A DNA stretch of 64,000 bases from Heterohyrax brucei (GCA_028571685.1 CM053164.1:35452501-35516500), one strand, 5' to 3'. Shown: positions 9,767 through 22,236, numbered from the stretch's first letter. Program-made: numbers and translations. Notes: generated by a model not told the origin, from the letters alone.

Positions 9767-11371
9767 TCCAATTAAACAGTGGGCAAAGGAGATGGACAGA
9801 CTCTTCTCCAAAGAAGACATCCAGGTAGCCAAAAGACACAGGAGAAGTCCTCACGATCATTAGCCATTAGAGAAATCCAAATCAAAACTACAATGAGTTA
9901 CTATCTCACCCAAACAAGGTTGACACTAATCCAAAAAACACAAAACAAAAAATGTTGGAAAGACTGTGGAGAGGCTGGAATTTTTCTGTACTGCTGGTGG
10001 GAATGCAAAATGGTACATTTCCTTTGGAAAGCAATTTCACGCTTTTTTAAAAAGCTAGAAATAGAAATGCCATATGATCCAGCAATCCCTCTGTTTGTAA
10101 TATCTTCTACAGAAGCAAGGACTGTCACATGAACAGATACATGCACCTGAATGTTTATTGCACTACTGTCCACAATAGCAAAAAGATGGAATCAACCTAG
10201 GTGCCCATCAACAGATGAATAAACAAACTATGGTATATATACACAACGGAACACTACGCAATGATAAAGAACTATGAGGATTTTATGAAACATCTCATAA
10301 CCCAGAATCAACTGGAAGACATTATGCTGAATGAAATAAGTCAGCTTCAAAAGTACAAATATTATATGAGACAACTGTTATAGGGACTCAAGAAAAGACT
10401 GACACACAGAAGAAAATATTCTTTGATGGCTACAAGGGTGGAGGGGGGAGAGTTGTTCATGAATAGTCGACAGGAATTTTGTTAGGTTCCGAGAGTGGCA
10501 GTATGCAGTAGAAGACAGGTCAGCGTAAGTGGACTACACCACAAGCTAAAAGGTTTTCTAAATTCAACCCAACATTTCAAAGGACAGAGTAGCAGGGATG
10601 GGGATCCAGGAATGATGTTTTCAGGGGACATAGCAGTCATCTGACATAACTAGTCTTTTTCTAACAATATTCTGCACCCTATGTTGGTGAGCGGCATCTG
10701 GGGACTTAAAAGCCAGCAAGCTGCCATCCGAGGAACATAAACTGGTTCCAGCACACGTGGAACAGATGATAACCAAGAACATCAAAGACATGAGAAAAAA
10801 TGAGCCCAAGAGACAGAAGAACCTACATGACTGGCAAACTACGTCACCACAAGACCACAAGAATCAGATGATGCCTCGCCACCACCAAAGACAGCCCTGA
10901 TAGGGACACAATGTAGAGTCCCTGATGCAGCACAAGAAAAGGGGGTGTGCAGATCTAGAACTCTATTAAATGACCAGAATTGATGGTCTGACAACCTGGA
11001 GGGTCCCTGAGAATATGGTCCCTAGACTTGCTGCTATCCCAGAGCTAAAACCAGTACTGAAGACAACCCTTCAGACAAAGAATGGACTGGACCTGGGGAC
11101 ACAGAGTGATGCCTGTGGTATGTGAACTTCAGGGTTTAATATACATATGAGGCTGTCTTACTGGTTTCTTTTTAGAAGGTTTCTTTAGAGGGTGAAGAGG
11201 AGCAGACAAGTGTTGGTTGAGTGGAAGTAAAGAGTGAGAAAGAGGAGCGTATTGTCATGAGGTGTGGTGAGCGGATAGAGTTGCAGAGAGGTGGGTACGT
11301 TGGACTTTATATGGAAAATTGACTTGGACTGTAAACTTTCACTTAATCACAATAAAAAATTCAAAAAGAGA
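9767..11371 (+). mobile_element. 5'-truncated L1 with 14-bp TSD
   Basis: ORF2 C-terminus from the CAATTAAACAGTGGGCAAAG block (equivalent to 56,040 in the young L1), through the zinc-knuckle region to the ORF2 end near 10,380, then a full 3'-UTR ending in TTCACTTAATCACAATAAAA. Exact 14-bp duplication AAAATTGTTTTGCA at 9,753-9,766 and 11,372-11,385. A 117-codon frame at 9,779-10,132 is an ORF2 remnant. It keeps CGA at 9,854-9,856, where other copies have TGA. Confidence 0.9.
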
Positions 11372-11385
11372 AAAATTGTTTTGCA

Positions 11386-11935
11386 AATATCTTCACCATG
11401 CCTGTGGTTTACCTTTGAATTTTCTACAGTATCTATTGAAAATCAGGTATTTTCAATTTTACTGTAGTCTAATTTACTGGGTTTTTTTTTTTCTGCTTTG
11501 TAGCTCTTTTTAAATGTCCTTTAAAGAAAATTTTGTTTACTGAAGTTTGAAGAAGACCACCTTTTTTGTTTCTACTGGGAGCTTGATAGATTTTCCCTTC
11601 ACATTTAGTATCTATCTTGGGGGGGGGTGGGCTGTGTGTGGTAGATGTTGGGACTTAAAGTCTGTTTTGATTTGGTTTTTTTACACAGATATTCAGTGAT
11701 TCCAGTAGCATTTATTAAAGACTTTCTCTTCCCTATTAAGTCACATTGTTACCTTCCTTGAACTATATTTTTGTGATTTTGAGACATTTTATTCTCTGTC
11801 CCTGATCCATTCTTCTATTCTAATGCAAATATCACACGATTTTGATCACTGTAACTTTATAACAAATAATAAAATCAGGTAGGTAAGTCTTTCAACTTTG
11901 TTTCTTTCTTCAAAAGCATTTTGGCTGTCACCTAA
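11386..11935 (-). mobile_element. Ancient L1 ORF2 fragment
   Basis: Reverse L1: GCATTTATTAAAGACTTTC, TAACAAATAATAAAATCAGG, CAAAAGCATTTTGGCTGTC. It holds a G run (11,620-11,630). Host of the L1 at 9,767. Confidence 0.6.
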
Positions 11936-11964
11936 ACAAACAAGCAAACAAAAAAAACAAAAAA

Positions 11965-13982
11965 GTTAGGAATAAATCTACAGAGGAACTTAAAAGAGTT
12001 ACATAAAGAAACTACAGAACACTACTGTAAGAAACCAAAAGATACCTTCCCAAATAGAAAAATATGCCGTACTCACGGATAGGTAGACCAAGATTGTGAA
12101 AATGTGTATTCTATCCAAAACAATCCACAAATTCAATGCAATTCCCATCCATATACTAATGGCCTTCTTTAAAAAGACAGAAAAATTAATTATTAACTTT
12201 CTATGGAAAGGAAAAAACCTCAGATAAGTAAAGCACTATTGGAGAAGAATAAAGTAGGAGGCCTCACATTGCCTAAACTTGGATTCTACTATACAGTAGT
12301 CAACACAGCCTGGTACTGGTATAATAACATAAGTACTGATCAGTGGAATAGAATCAAGAACACAGATGTAAACCCATTCACCTACAGTTACCTGATATTC
12401 CGCAAAAGCCAAAAATCCACTAGATGGCAAGAGACAGCCTTTTGAACAAAAGGTGCTGGCAAAACCAGATGTCCATCTGTAAAAGAATAAGTTAAATAGG
12501 GGGCTACACATCACATCATACACAAAACTAACTCAAAATGGATCAAGGACCTAAATATAAAACACAAAACTATAAAGAACATAGAGAAAAAAAATGAGTC
12601 AACACTAGAGGCCCTAATATACAGCATAAATAGTATACATGCCATAACTAACCACACACAAACACCAGAAGACAAGCTGGATAACCAGGATTATCTAAAA
12701 AGTAAACACACTCATCAAAAGACTTCACCGAAAGAATAAAAGGAAAACTTGAAAACTGGTGGGAAAAAACTGGCTATGACATATTTGACAAAAGTCTTAT
12801 CTATAAAATCTATAGGAAAATCTAGTACATCTATAATAAAAAAAAATCTAATTTAAAAATGGGCAAAGGAAATTAATAGCACTTCACCAAAAGTACTTCA
12901 TCAAGGTAGCTAACAGACACTGGAGGAAATGCTTATGATCACTAGCCAATAAACCCATTGCTGTCGTGTTAATTTTGACTCACAGAAACCCTACAGGACA
13001 GAGTAGAACTGTCCCATAGGTTTTCCAAGGAATAGCTGGTGAATTTGAACTGTTGACGTTTTGGTTAACAGCTGTAGCTCTTAACCACTGTGTCAACTGG
13101 GCTTCCACTAGTCATTAGAGAAACTCAAATCAAACGTATGTTGAGATAGTATTTCACCCTGATATTAATGGGGCAAATTAAAAAAAAAAATGAAAATAAA
13201 CATTGAGGAAACTGTGGGGAGACTGTAACTGTTATGCACCGCTGGTTGGAATACAAAATAGTACAACTATTTGGAAAACAAATATGGTACTTTCTTTAAA
13301 AGCTAAAAATAGAAATACCATATGATCTAGCAATTCTACTCCTAGAAATACATCCTAAAGAAATAAGAGCCATCGCACAAATAAGACACGTGCACATCCG
13401 TATTCATTGCACTATTATTCACAAGAGCAGAAAGGTGGAAGCAACCTAAGTGTCCACCAACAGATGAACGTATAAACAAATTGTAGTACACACACACCAT
13501 GGAATACTGTACCACAATAAAGAACAGTGGTGAATCTGTGAAACATCTCACAACATAGATGACTATGGAGGACATTATGCTGACTGAAATAGGTCAATAA
13601 CAAAAAGACAAACACTATATGAAACCTCTATTATAAAAACTCATGAAAAAGTTTACCCAAAAACAAATCATTTTTGATGGTTATGAGTGAGGGGAGAGGT
13701 GGGGATACAAAAACTCTAACTAGACAGCAGATAAGTGACAACTTTGGTGAAGGGAAACACAGTACACAATACTAGGGAAGTCAGTACAACTGGAACAAGG
13801 ACTTCATAGATGCCTCATAGATGCATCCAAACTCCATGGAGGACTGAATTACTGGTCTTCTAGAGACCTAGGTCTCAAGAGATATCTACCTAAATTGGCA
13901 TAACATAGTTTATGAATAAAATGTTCTACACCCTAGTTTGGTAAGTAGCATCTGTAGTCTTAAAAGCTTGTAAGTGGCCGTC
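11965..13982 (+). mobile_element. L1 ORF2 C-terminal half and 3'-UTR start (part 1)
   Basis: From the TTAGGAATAAATCTAC block of ORF2 through AACACAGCCTGGTACTGGTA (12,303) to the ORF2 end near 13,620 and the first part of the 3'-UTR, reaching GTCTTAAAAGCTTGTAAGTGG. Resumes at 18,467 after the ERV-L provirus. An 80-codon frame (12,203-12,445) is one surviving piece of ORF2. Contains an AfroSINE at 12,952-13,109. Reads TGA at 12,936-12,938. Confidence 0.85.
12952..13109 (-). mobile_element. AfroSINE inside L1
   Basis: Reverse AfroSINE: TTGACTCACAGAAACCCTAC, TTTTCCAAGGAATAGCTGG, TAGCTCTTAACCACTGTGTC. The L1 phrase ACTAGCCAAT before it and ACTAGTCATT after it look like a decayed TSD. Confidence 0.85.
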
Positions 13983-14320
13983 TGTGGTAGTTAAGGTTGT
14001 ATGTCACCTTGTTAGTGTCATGATTCTCAGGTGTTTGACAACCATATGGTGTTGTGATCACTTCCATGGTGAGATTTAATATAATGGATCACCTCCATGA
14101 TGGGTCTGCTGAGCTAATCTATTGAAGGAATTTCCCTGGGCATGTGGCCTCCACCAAATATAAGTGGTTACATACCGATAAGGTCTGGGGGTTTTTAGTG
14201 GTCACTGAATCCTGCAGCTGCCTGCTGTTTGTCTAATCTCCAGTTCTTGGAACTTGATCTGGCAGCTACCTTCACTCTTACCTGCCAATCTTGGGATTCA
14301 TCAAGCTTTCCAAGTAGTAG
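13983..14320 (+). mobile_element. ERV-L-type 5' LTR, 3'-truncated
   Basis: Begins TGTGGTAGTTAAGG, the family start seen at 18,084 and 29,717, and matches those LTRs up to about the ATTCATCAAGC block. The last third of the LTR, the primer-binding site and the gag region are absent, so a deletion joins mid-LTR to pol. The five host bases before it (CCGTC) match TCATC after the 3' LTR except for two C/T changes. Confidence 0.7.
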
Positions 14321-15186
14321 TCAACTTTTTGTGGATTACTGGATAAGGGTTCTAAACTGATACTGATTCCAGAAAACCTAAAACTTCAATTTGACCTACC
14401 AGTCAAAGTGGAAGTATATGGAGGTCATGTTTTTTAATGGAATCTTAGCTCATGTACATCTTACGGAAAGTCCAGTGGGTCCTTGAATCTATCCTACAGT
14501 GATTTCCCCAGTTCCAGAATGCATAACTGGAATGCATATACTCAGCAACTGGCAGCATTTCCACATTTGATTCTTGACAAATGAAGTAAGGGCTATCATG
14601 GTATGAAAAGCCAAGCAAAAGCCATTAGAACTACTTCTAGCTAGGAAAGTAGTAAACCAAAAACAATACCACATTCCTGGAGGGGTTACAGAGATTATTG
14701 CCAACAAGGCCTTGAAGAATACAGGGGAGTGATTCCCACCATAGCCCCACTTAACTGGTCTATTTTGCCTGCACAATAAACAAATGGAGAATGACAGTAG
14801 TTACTGAAAACTTAACCAGGCAATCACTCCAACTGTAGCTGCTGTTCTGGATGTAGTCTCTTTGTGTGAACAAATTAATAAATCTCCTGGTATCTGATAA
14901 TCAGCTATTGATCTGGCTAATGCCTTTTTCTCCATGTCTGTTTTGAGGGACTGTAAGAAACAGTTTCCCTTCAGATCTCTAGGCCAGCAATATACTTTCA
15001 CTTGCCTACTTCAGGGCTCTCCAGCCTTATGTCATAGTTCAGTCCACAGAGACCTTGATCACAATCTCCTTCCACAAGAAGTCACACTGGCCCATTACAC
15101 TGATAATATTATGCTGACTAGACCTAGTAAAGAAGAAGTGCCAATGACTCTAGACTTACTGGTAAAACACTTGAATGTTAAAAAAA

Positions 15187-15352
15187 AAACAAACAACCTG
15201 CTGCTGTCAAGTCAATTCTGACTCGTAGCAAACCAATAGGATGGAATAGAACTGCTCCATAGAGTTTCCAAGGAATACCTGGCAAATTCAAACTGCCGAC
15301 CTTTTAGTTAGCAGACATAGCACTTAGCCACTACACCACCAGTGTTTCCCAC
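15187..15352 (-). mobile_element. AfroSINE inside ERV-L
   Basis: Reverse AfroSINE with GTCAAGTCAATTCTGACTCG, AGTTTCCAAGGAATACCTGG and CACTTAGCCACTACACCACC. It begins with its oligo-T side next to an A-tract at 15,180-15,188. It post-dates the provirus. Confidence 0.9.
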
Positions 15353-17359
15353 TTAAGTGGTAGAGGATAGGAAATTCTGTAAAAATTCAGACACTTTCCA
15401 CTCAGTAAAATTTCTAGGGTCCCAGTAGCATGGAGCATGTCAAGGTGTTTGTTGTAAAGTGAAGGATAAGTTATAGCACCTGGCTCCTCTCACAACTACA
15501 AAGGAAACACAATGCCTAGAGAGCCTCTTTGGATTAGATAGGTAACACATTCCTCATACGGATGTGCTAGTCTGGCCTTTTTATTATGTAACTCAAAAAG
15601 CTACTAGTTGTGAGTGGGGCCCAGAACAGAAGAAGGCTCTGCAACAGTTTCAGGCTGCCATGGGACTGGCTCTGCCCCTTAAGCCATATGATCTAGGTGA
15701 TTCAATGGTTCTTGAAATGTGAGGGGCAGACGGAGATGCTATTTGGAGTCTTTGGCAGGCCACTATTGGTGAATGACAGTGCACTGCCATTGTCTCCAGG
15801 TAACTAATCTCATCTTGATAAACAGCTTTTGGCTTGTTAGCAGGCCTTAGTAGAGACTGAAGACTTAATGGTGAAACATGAAGTCACCATGCATCCTGAG
15901 CTGAGCTGCCTGTCGTGAACTCAGTGTTGTCTAAAGCAGAGTCCAAAAGTTAGACAAGCACAGCAGCACTTCATCATTAAATGGAAGTGGTATGGAAAGG
16001 ATTAGGCCCAAGGAGGACTTGAGGCACAAATAAGTTGCATGAGGAAGTGACCCAGTTGCCCATGGTCTCCACTCCTATCACATTGCCTTCCATCTCCCAG
16101 TCTTCACCTGTGGCCTCGTGGGGAATTTCTCCTGGTTAGCTGATTGAGGAAGAGAAAACTCATGCTTGATTCACAGATGGTTCTGCACAGCACGCAGGCA
16201 CCCTGAAAGTGAACAGTGTAGCACTACAGCCACTTTCAGGGATCTCCCTGAAAGACAGTGACAAAGGATAATCCTCCCAATGGGAAGAACTTTAAGCAGT
16301 GCACCTAGTCGTTCACTTTGCTTGGAAGAGGAAAGGTGCAGTGCTTCTGCCGAAACTACCATCAATGGATGGACTTAAAGAATGCCTTATCCACCATCAT
16401 GGTATCCCACATAACATTGCCTCACATCAAGGGACTCACTTCACAGCAAATGAAGTGGGACAGTTGGCCCATGATCAAGGAATTCACTGGTTTTATCATG
16501 TTCCCTATTATCCTGAAGCAGTTGGCTTGACATAACGGTGAAATGGCCTTCTAAAGACACAATTATAATACCAGCCAGATGGCAATGCCTTGCAGGGTTG
16601 GGGCAGTATTCTCCAAGAGGCTGCGTATACTTTAAACCCGAGTTCAATATACGGTGCTGTTTCTTCCATTGCTAGGATTCATGGGTCCAGGAATCAAGGG
16701 ATGGAAATAGGAATAGTGCCATTCACTACTAATCCTAGTGACCCACTTGCAAGATTTTCACTTCTTTTTTACAACCTTATGCTCCAAGGACATAGAGGTC
16801 TTAGTTCCAAAGAGAGAAGTGCTCTAGCTGGGAGACACATCACTGATTCCACTGAACTGGAAACTAACAATGCCACATGGTCACTTTGGGATACCTTTAT
16901 GCCTCTGTATTAACAGGTGAAGAAAGCAATGACCACACTGGCTGATACTATTGATCCTATTACCAAGAAGAAAAGTATTGATATTACACCACAAAGATAA
17001 AGAAGAGTATGTCTGTAATGTAGGAGATTCCTTAGTGAGTCTGTTAGTACTGCCATACCCTGTAATTAAAGTCAATGGAAAACTACAGGCAATCAAATTC
17101 TGACATGACTACTGATAGCCCAGATCCTTCAAGAACAAAGATCTAGGTCACACCACCAGGCAAAAACGTACAACAAACTGAGTTACTTTCTGAGGGCAAA
17201 GAGAACATGCAATAGGTGTTTAAAAAAAGGTAGCTCTAAGTACCAGTTATGACCACATAACAAGCTGCAGAAAAGAGGACTGTAATTGTTATTGTGAGTA
17301 TTCCTGCTTTGCGTGTGTCATATCAAATATTTTGGTTCTTTCACTCACAAAATATAACG

Positions 17360-17935
17360 TGTCTTAATCATCTGATACTACTTCAATAAAAATACCATAA
17401 GTGGATGGCTTTAGCGAAGAAATGTTTATTCTCACATACTCCAGTAGGCTAGAAGTCTGAATTCAGGGTACCATCTCCAGGAGAACAGTCTCTCTCTCAC
17501 TCTCTCTTTCTCCGTCTGTTGGCTCTGAAGGAAGGTCTTTCCTTGGTCTGAGAGTATCTGAGCACAGAAATCTCGGGTCTGAAGGTTGCACTCTGCTCCC
17601 AGCTCTGCTTTCTTGATGGTGTGACATCCCCTCTCTGCTTGTTTCTCTTTTCTTTTATCTTCTGTAGAATAAAAGGATAAAAGGCGGTCTAAGCCACACC
17701 CCAGGGAAACTCCCTTTACATTGCAGTAGGAAGGTGACACTGGGAAAGGTGTTACAGCCCTGCCCTAATCCTCTTTAACATAATCCAGTCTATTAATCAC
17801 AGGCAGAGTTATGATTTATAGCATAGGAAAATCACAAAATAGAAGACAATTACAAATACTGGAAATCATGGCCCAGCCAAACTGTTACACACAGTTTTTT
17901 GTGGTGGGGAAGGGAACACAATTCAGTCCATGACA
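17360..17935 (-). mobile_element. Solo MaLR-like LTR inside ERV-L
   Basis: Starts TGTCTTAATCATC and ends CAATTCAGTCCATGACA, the two termini shared with copies at 39,721 and 62,631. Internal blocks include ATGGCTTTAGCGAAG, GAAGGTCTTTCCTTGG and AAATCATGGCCCAGCC. On the minus strand it starts TGTCATGGACTGAATTGTG, like MaLR LTRs. The five flanking bases do not match, so the duplication is lost or misplaced. Confidence 0.75.
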
Positions 17936-18083
17936 AGATGTAAATAAGGATAGTGAATTTTTGGTTGTATGCATTTTCATTATATCATTTTAGGTGCAAG
18001 TATGCCTTTACAATTGTCTTTATTCAGAAATTATGTATGGTTTAAGGATATGTGTACAGGCACCAAGTTGACAAGGGGTGGAC

Positions 18084-18466
18084 TGTGATGGTTAATGCTA
18101 CGTGTTGGCTGGCTGTAACGTGATTGATTCTCAGTAGTTGCTGGATCCTACAGCTGGGTCCTATTCATCTGACCTCAGTTCTTATGACTTGAGCTAGTGG
18201 CTTAACTGTGTTCCTGCATTCCAATCTTGGAATTCATCGGTCTTACAGTCTGTGAGCCAGAGCCCTGTGATCTGACCTGCCCATGTTTGTTTTACCAGCC
18301 CTGATAGCTACATGAATTGGAAGAAGCCTCCAGCCTGACCCACAGACTTGGGATGTTTCTAGTCTCTGCAATCACATGAGCCATTTACTTGATATAAATT
18401 TCTCTCTAAACATGTATTTATATGCATTACTGACTTTGTTTTTCTAAAGAACCTAGCCTGAGATAT
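18084..18466 (+). mobile_element. ERV-L-type 3' LTR
   Basis: Begins TGTGATGGTTAATGCTACG and ends in AGCCTGAGATA, with CTACATGAATTGGAAGAAGCC and ATATAAATTTCTC (polyadenylation-region) in between. Its 5' two thirds match the truncated LTR at 13,983. L1 3'-UTR resumes immediately after it. Confidence 0.8.
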
Positions 18467-19180
18467 CATCTAGGATACTCCATTGGTCATATCCTGTCTA
18501 GAATAAAGGAGAAGGAACAAAACCAGAGACATAAGGGAAAATTTAGTCCGAAGGATTAATGGACCACAACCACCACAGCCTCCACCAGACTAAGTCCAGC
18601 ATAACTATAATGTGCCCAACTAATGTGCCCAGCTACTACTACTGATTGCTCTGACAGGGATCACAATAAAGGATCTCAAACAAAGTTGGAGAAAAATATA
18701 GAACAAAATTCTAATTCATGTACACACTCACACCCATGCACACACACCCCCACATCCACATACACACACCAAGACTTATTGATCTGACAGAGATAGAAGA
18801 AACCCTGAGAGTATGGCCTCTTGACACACTTTGAATGCAATACTAAATTTACTTCTGAGGTTCACTTTTTGGCCAAAACTTAGACAGGCCTATTCACTGA
18901 ACAGTAATACATGTAGTTCAACCATATATATGAAGCTAAATGGGCACTCCAGCCTAGGGGCAAGGAAGAGAAGTTAGGAGGAAACAAGAAAGCTGGATGA
19001 ATGGAAATGGGGAACCCAAGGCTGCGAATGAGAAAGAGTTGACATGTTGTGGGCTTGGCAACCAATGTCACAAAACAATTGGTATATGAATTGTCTAATA
19101 AGAAACTAATTTGCTCTGTAAACCTTCCCTAAAACAAGATAAAAGTGTGAGAAAATGTTTAAAAAAAATTTATAAATTTT
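18467..19180 (+). mobile_element. L1 3'-UTR (part 2)
   Basis: Continues the L1 left at 13,982: CATCTAGGATACTCCATTGG, TGATTGCTCTGACAGGGATC, the paired ACTTATTGATCTGACAG block, and a 3' end with TTGCTCTGTAAACC before an A-rich run. An imperfect CA-rich run lies at 18,718-18,770. Confidence 0.75.
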
Positions 19181-19214
19181 GAGAAACAAAAATTTTGACT
19201 GTTAGTATTGAAGA

Positions 19215-19985
19215 CTTAATAACAACCTGCAATATGCAAACAATGTAGCCTTGTTTGCTGTAAGTGATGAAGATGACAGAGTACAGCCTTCAGTACAGAT
19301 TATTCTTTAACATAAAGAACACGAAAGTCCCTCACAACTGGACCAATAAGCAGCAGCATGATAAATGCAGAAAATATTGACGTTACCAAGGATGTCATTT
19401 TACCTGGACCAACAATCAATGCCCATTGAAGCAATAGTTGAGAAATCAAACAGTATATTACAGTGGGAAAATCTACTGTAAAAGACATCTTTAAAATCTT
19501 TTGAAAGCAAAGACGTCACTTTGTTGACCGAGGTACATCTGACCAAGCCATGGTCTTTTTGATTACCTCATTTGAATCTGAAAGCTGGACAATGAATAAG
19601 GAAAACCAAAAAAGAACTGATGTCTTTCAATGGCAGTGTTGGTGAAGAACATTGACTATACTGCGAACTGCCGTAAGAATGAACAAATCTGTATTGGAAG
19701 AAGTATATCCATGGTACTTAGAAGCAAGGATGATGAGACTTTGTCCCGGGTACTTTGAACATGTTACGAAGGTTGAACAACGCCTGGAGAAGGACATAAT
19801 GCGTGGTGAGTGGAGGATCAGTAAAAGAGGAGAACCCTCCATGAGACAGATTGACCCAGTGACTGAAACAATCGTCTCAACATAGCAGTGATTCTGAGGA
19901 TAGCTGAGAACTGGGCAACACTTCATAATGCTAAATGTAGGATTTCTGTGAATCAGAGCCAGTTAGAGAGCACCTAACAAAAATA
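19215..19985 (+). mobile_element. RTE/BovB-type LINE 3' part
   Basis: Forward RTE from the RT catalytic-box region (AACCTGCAATATGCAAACAA, giving YANN where the active box is Y-x-D-D) through CATGGTCTTTTTGATTACC, GAAAGCTGGACAATGAATAAGG and TTGGAAGAAGTATATCC to a degraded GCACCTAACAAAAAT terminus. A 77-codon frame at 19,652-19,885 is its C-terminal remnant. Confidence 0.85.
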
Positions 19986-19989
19986 GGTA

Positions 19990-21353
19990 ATTAACATATT
20001 CATATAATTTTTATAATCAGTTTTTCAGTTTCTTCAGAAGAGATTTTTGATATTTGATTGGGATTAGTTCAAACCCAGATGAATTTGGGGAGAATAAACA
20101 TCTTAAAGATACTAGGTTTTCCAACATATAAACATGGCACATCACTTCATTTGAGAAGTTCTCTTGTAGTGCTCTGTCATACCATATTATAGCATTCTGT
20201 GTAAAGCCCTAGCACATCTTATTTTATGTTTATTCCTAGGTATTTTATGTTTTTTTTCACGGTAAAAAGTATTTTTATTCCATTTTGTTTTTTATTGTTT
20301 GTTGCTAAGAGAAGTAAAACTAATTTTTTTTCTGTAGATTTGTTAGGATTCTCTATCATGTCATCTAGAAATACAGATTTATGTCTTCCTTCTCAATTAT
20401 TTTTTCTTGCCTTATTGCACTGACTGGTATATCTCCAGCATAATTTAGAATAAAACAGATGAGAATATACACACTTGCCTTGCTTCTAGATTATGGTGAA
20501 AGTGTCCAGTGTTTCACCATTGTGTATAATATTTGCCATAGGTTTTTCATGGATTTCTTTTATCAGATTAAGTAAATTTGCTTCAAGTTCTAGTTTGTCC
20601 AGTTTGTTTCGTTTTTTAATTATGAAGGGGTGTTGAGTTTTATGAATCTGTTGAGAGTTTTTGTTTGTTTGTTTTTTCCTTCTGATGACTTGGGGACCTG
20701 CACTGACTGATTTATAACATTAAATAAGCCTCCTAGTCTTAAATAGTTATTGTTATATATTACTGAATTGTATTCAGTGATAGATTGATGATTGTTCTTG
20801 TGTCCTTGTTTATAGGCATATTGGTCTATAATGTTGTTTTCTTATGCTGTCCTTATCAGGTTTTGGTTATTTGAATTGTCTTTATTGTTATCTATTTTAT
20901 TGATTTTGCTTTATATACATATATAAAGCTTAAATAATTGCTTTGAAATATTTCTTCTTTTCTAATATAAGCATTTAAAGCTATCAGTTTCCCTATAAAC
21001 ACTGGCATATTTCATTAGATTGTGTTTTCATGGTCATTGAAGTATCTTATTCTTGTGATTTCTTCTTTGAACCCTTGGTAATTTACAACTGAATTTCTAG
21101 TTGCAAAAATTGGGAAATTTTCTACATGTCTTATTGTTAGAGATTTATAAATTAGTTACATTTTGGTCAGAGAACATAATCTATCTAATTACAATTCTTT
21201 CAAGTTTGTGGAGTCCTATTTCTGTGGTCTGAAATATGGTCTGTCTTAGTGAATGTCACATGTGCATTTGAAAAGAATGTACATCATACTATGGCTGAAG
21301 GAATTTTTCTGACTATAATATTAACCAGCTTGATGACATCATTTTTCAACTAT
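19990..21353 (-). mobile_element. Ancient L1 ORF2 fragment (part 1)
   Basis: Reverse L1 from the TTTATTCCTAGGTATTTTATG block (20,228) through the RT region (AATTATTTTTTCTTGCC) to about 21,353. Interrupted by an LTR and resuming at 21,873. Confidence 0.7.
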
Positions 21354-21358
21354 TCTAT

Positions 21359-21867
21359 TGTTAGGGATTGAATTCTGTCCCATTCTACCCCCAAATGTGT
21401 CAATTTGGCTATGTGTGTGATTGTCCATCGTTTTTCATCTAATATGATTTCCCTATGTTGCAAATCCTAGCCTCTGTGATGTCAATGAAGCTAGATTAGA
21501 CGCAGTTATGTTAATGAGGCAGGACTCAGTCTGCAAGATTAGTTGTGTCTTGGTGAATCTTTTTTGACACACAAAGGGAAAAGTGAGCAGAAAGACAGGG
21601 GGACCCCCCAAACATCAAGAAAGTAGTGCTGGAAGCAGAATGTCTCCCTTGGACCCGGGGTCCCTGTGCTGAGAAGTTCCTAGGCCAAGAAAAGATGGAT
21701 GATAAGGACATGCCTCCAGTGCTGACAGAGAAAGAACACCCTCCGGTGGAGCAGGCACCCTGGATTTGGACGTCTAGCCTACTAGACTATGAGAAAATAC
21801 ATTTCTGTTTGTTAAAGCCATCTACTCATGATATTTCTCTTACAGCAGCACTAAGATAACTAAGATA
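21359..21867 (+). mobile_element. Solo MaLR-like LTR with 5-bp TSD
   Basis: Starts TGTTAGGGATTGAATTCTG and ends GCAGCACTAAGATAACTAAGATA. Contains GTTAATGAGGCAGGACTCAG and AGCCTACTAGACTATGAG. Exact 5-bp duplication TCTAT at 21,354-21,358 and 21,868-21,872. It is the forward form of the LTRs at 17,360, 39,721 and 62,631. A 77-codon frame inside it is incidental. Confidence 0.85.
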
Positions 21868-21872
21868 TCTAT

Positions 21873-22228
21873 ATTCTTGCTAAATTTTTTCTGTCATATC
21901 AATGACTAGGTAATGAATATTAAAACCTCCAGTTACGATTATGACTTGCCTAGTTGTCTTTCTTGTGTCACCATTTTGTGTTCACATATTTTTGTTTTCA
22001 GTTTGCCAGTAGTAACTTGCTTCTTTTACAGTTTCATTGTAGTACGAATGATGATATATAACACATGGATGTATTAAAAGTGTACAATTTCATAACTTTT
22101 GGTTTATGTATATACCTGCAAAACCATTAGCAAAGTCAACATAACGAACACAGCCATCATCCTAAAAAGTTTCTTTATACTCTTTCGGAACCCAGAGCCA
22201 CTGATCTTCTTTCTGTCACTATAAATTA
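21873..22228 (-). mobile_element. Ancient L1 fragments (part 2)
   Basis: TCTATATTCTTGCTAAATT resumes the ORF2 interrupted at 21,353. From about 22,060 the sequence changes to what looks like the 3' end of another ancient L1 (AAAAGTGTACAATTTCATAAC), which continues at 22,680. Confidence 0.55.
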
Positions 22229-22236
22229 GTTTGCAT

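Larger units (their letters stand above)
14321..18083 (+). pseudogene. ERV-L-type endogenous retrovirus, pol remnant
   Basis: Decayed internal region. From about 14,330 to 15,760 fragments resemble class III (ERV-L) pol; the RT catalytic-box region lies near 15,085-15,180. At 16,299-16,535 an open piece carries an integrase core resemblance (HGIPHNIASHQGTHF); the residue at the usual catalytic Asp is His. Pol C-terminal sequence continues to about 17,100. No intact gag, pol or env: frames are broken throughout, and there is an AfroSINE at 15,187 and an LTR at 17,360. The element cannot encode a functional product. Class assignment is from motif recognition only. Confidence 0.75.

Noticed and set aside
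16299-16535. Integrase-like frame as a domesticated gene
   Set aside because: Flanked by other decayed pol sequence between LTRs, broken on both sides, with a catalytic Asp position replaced.
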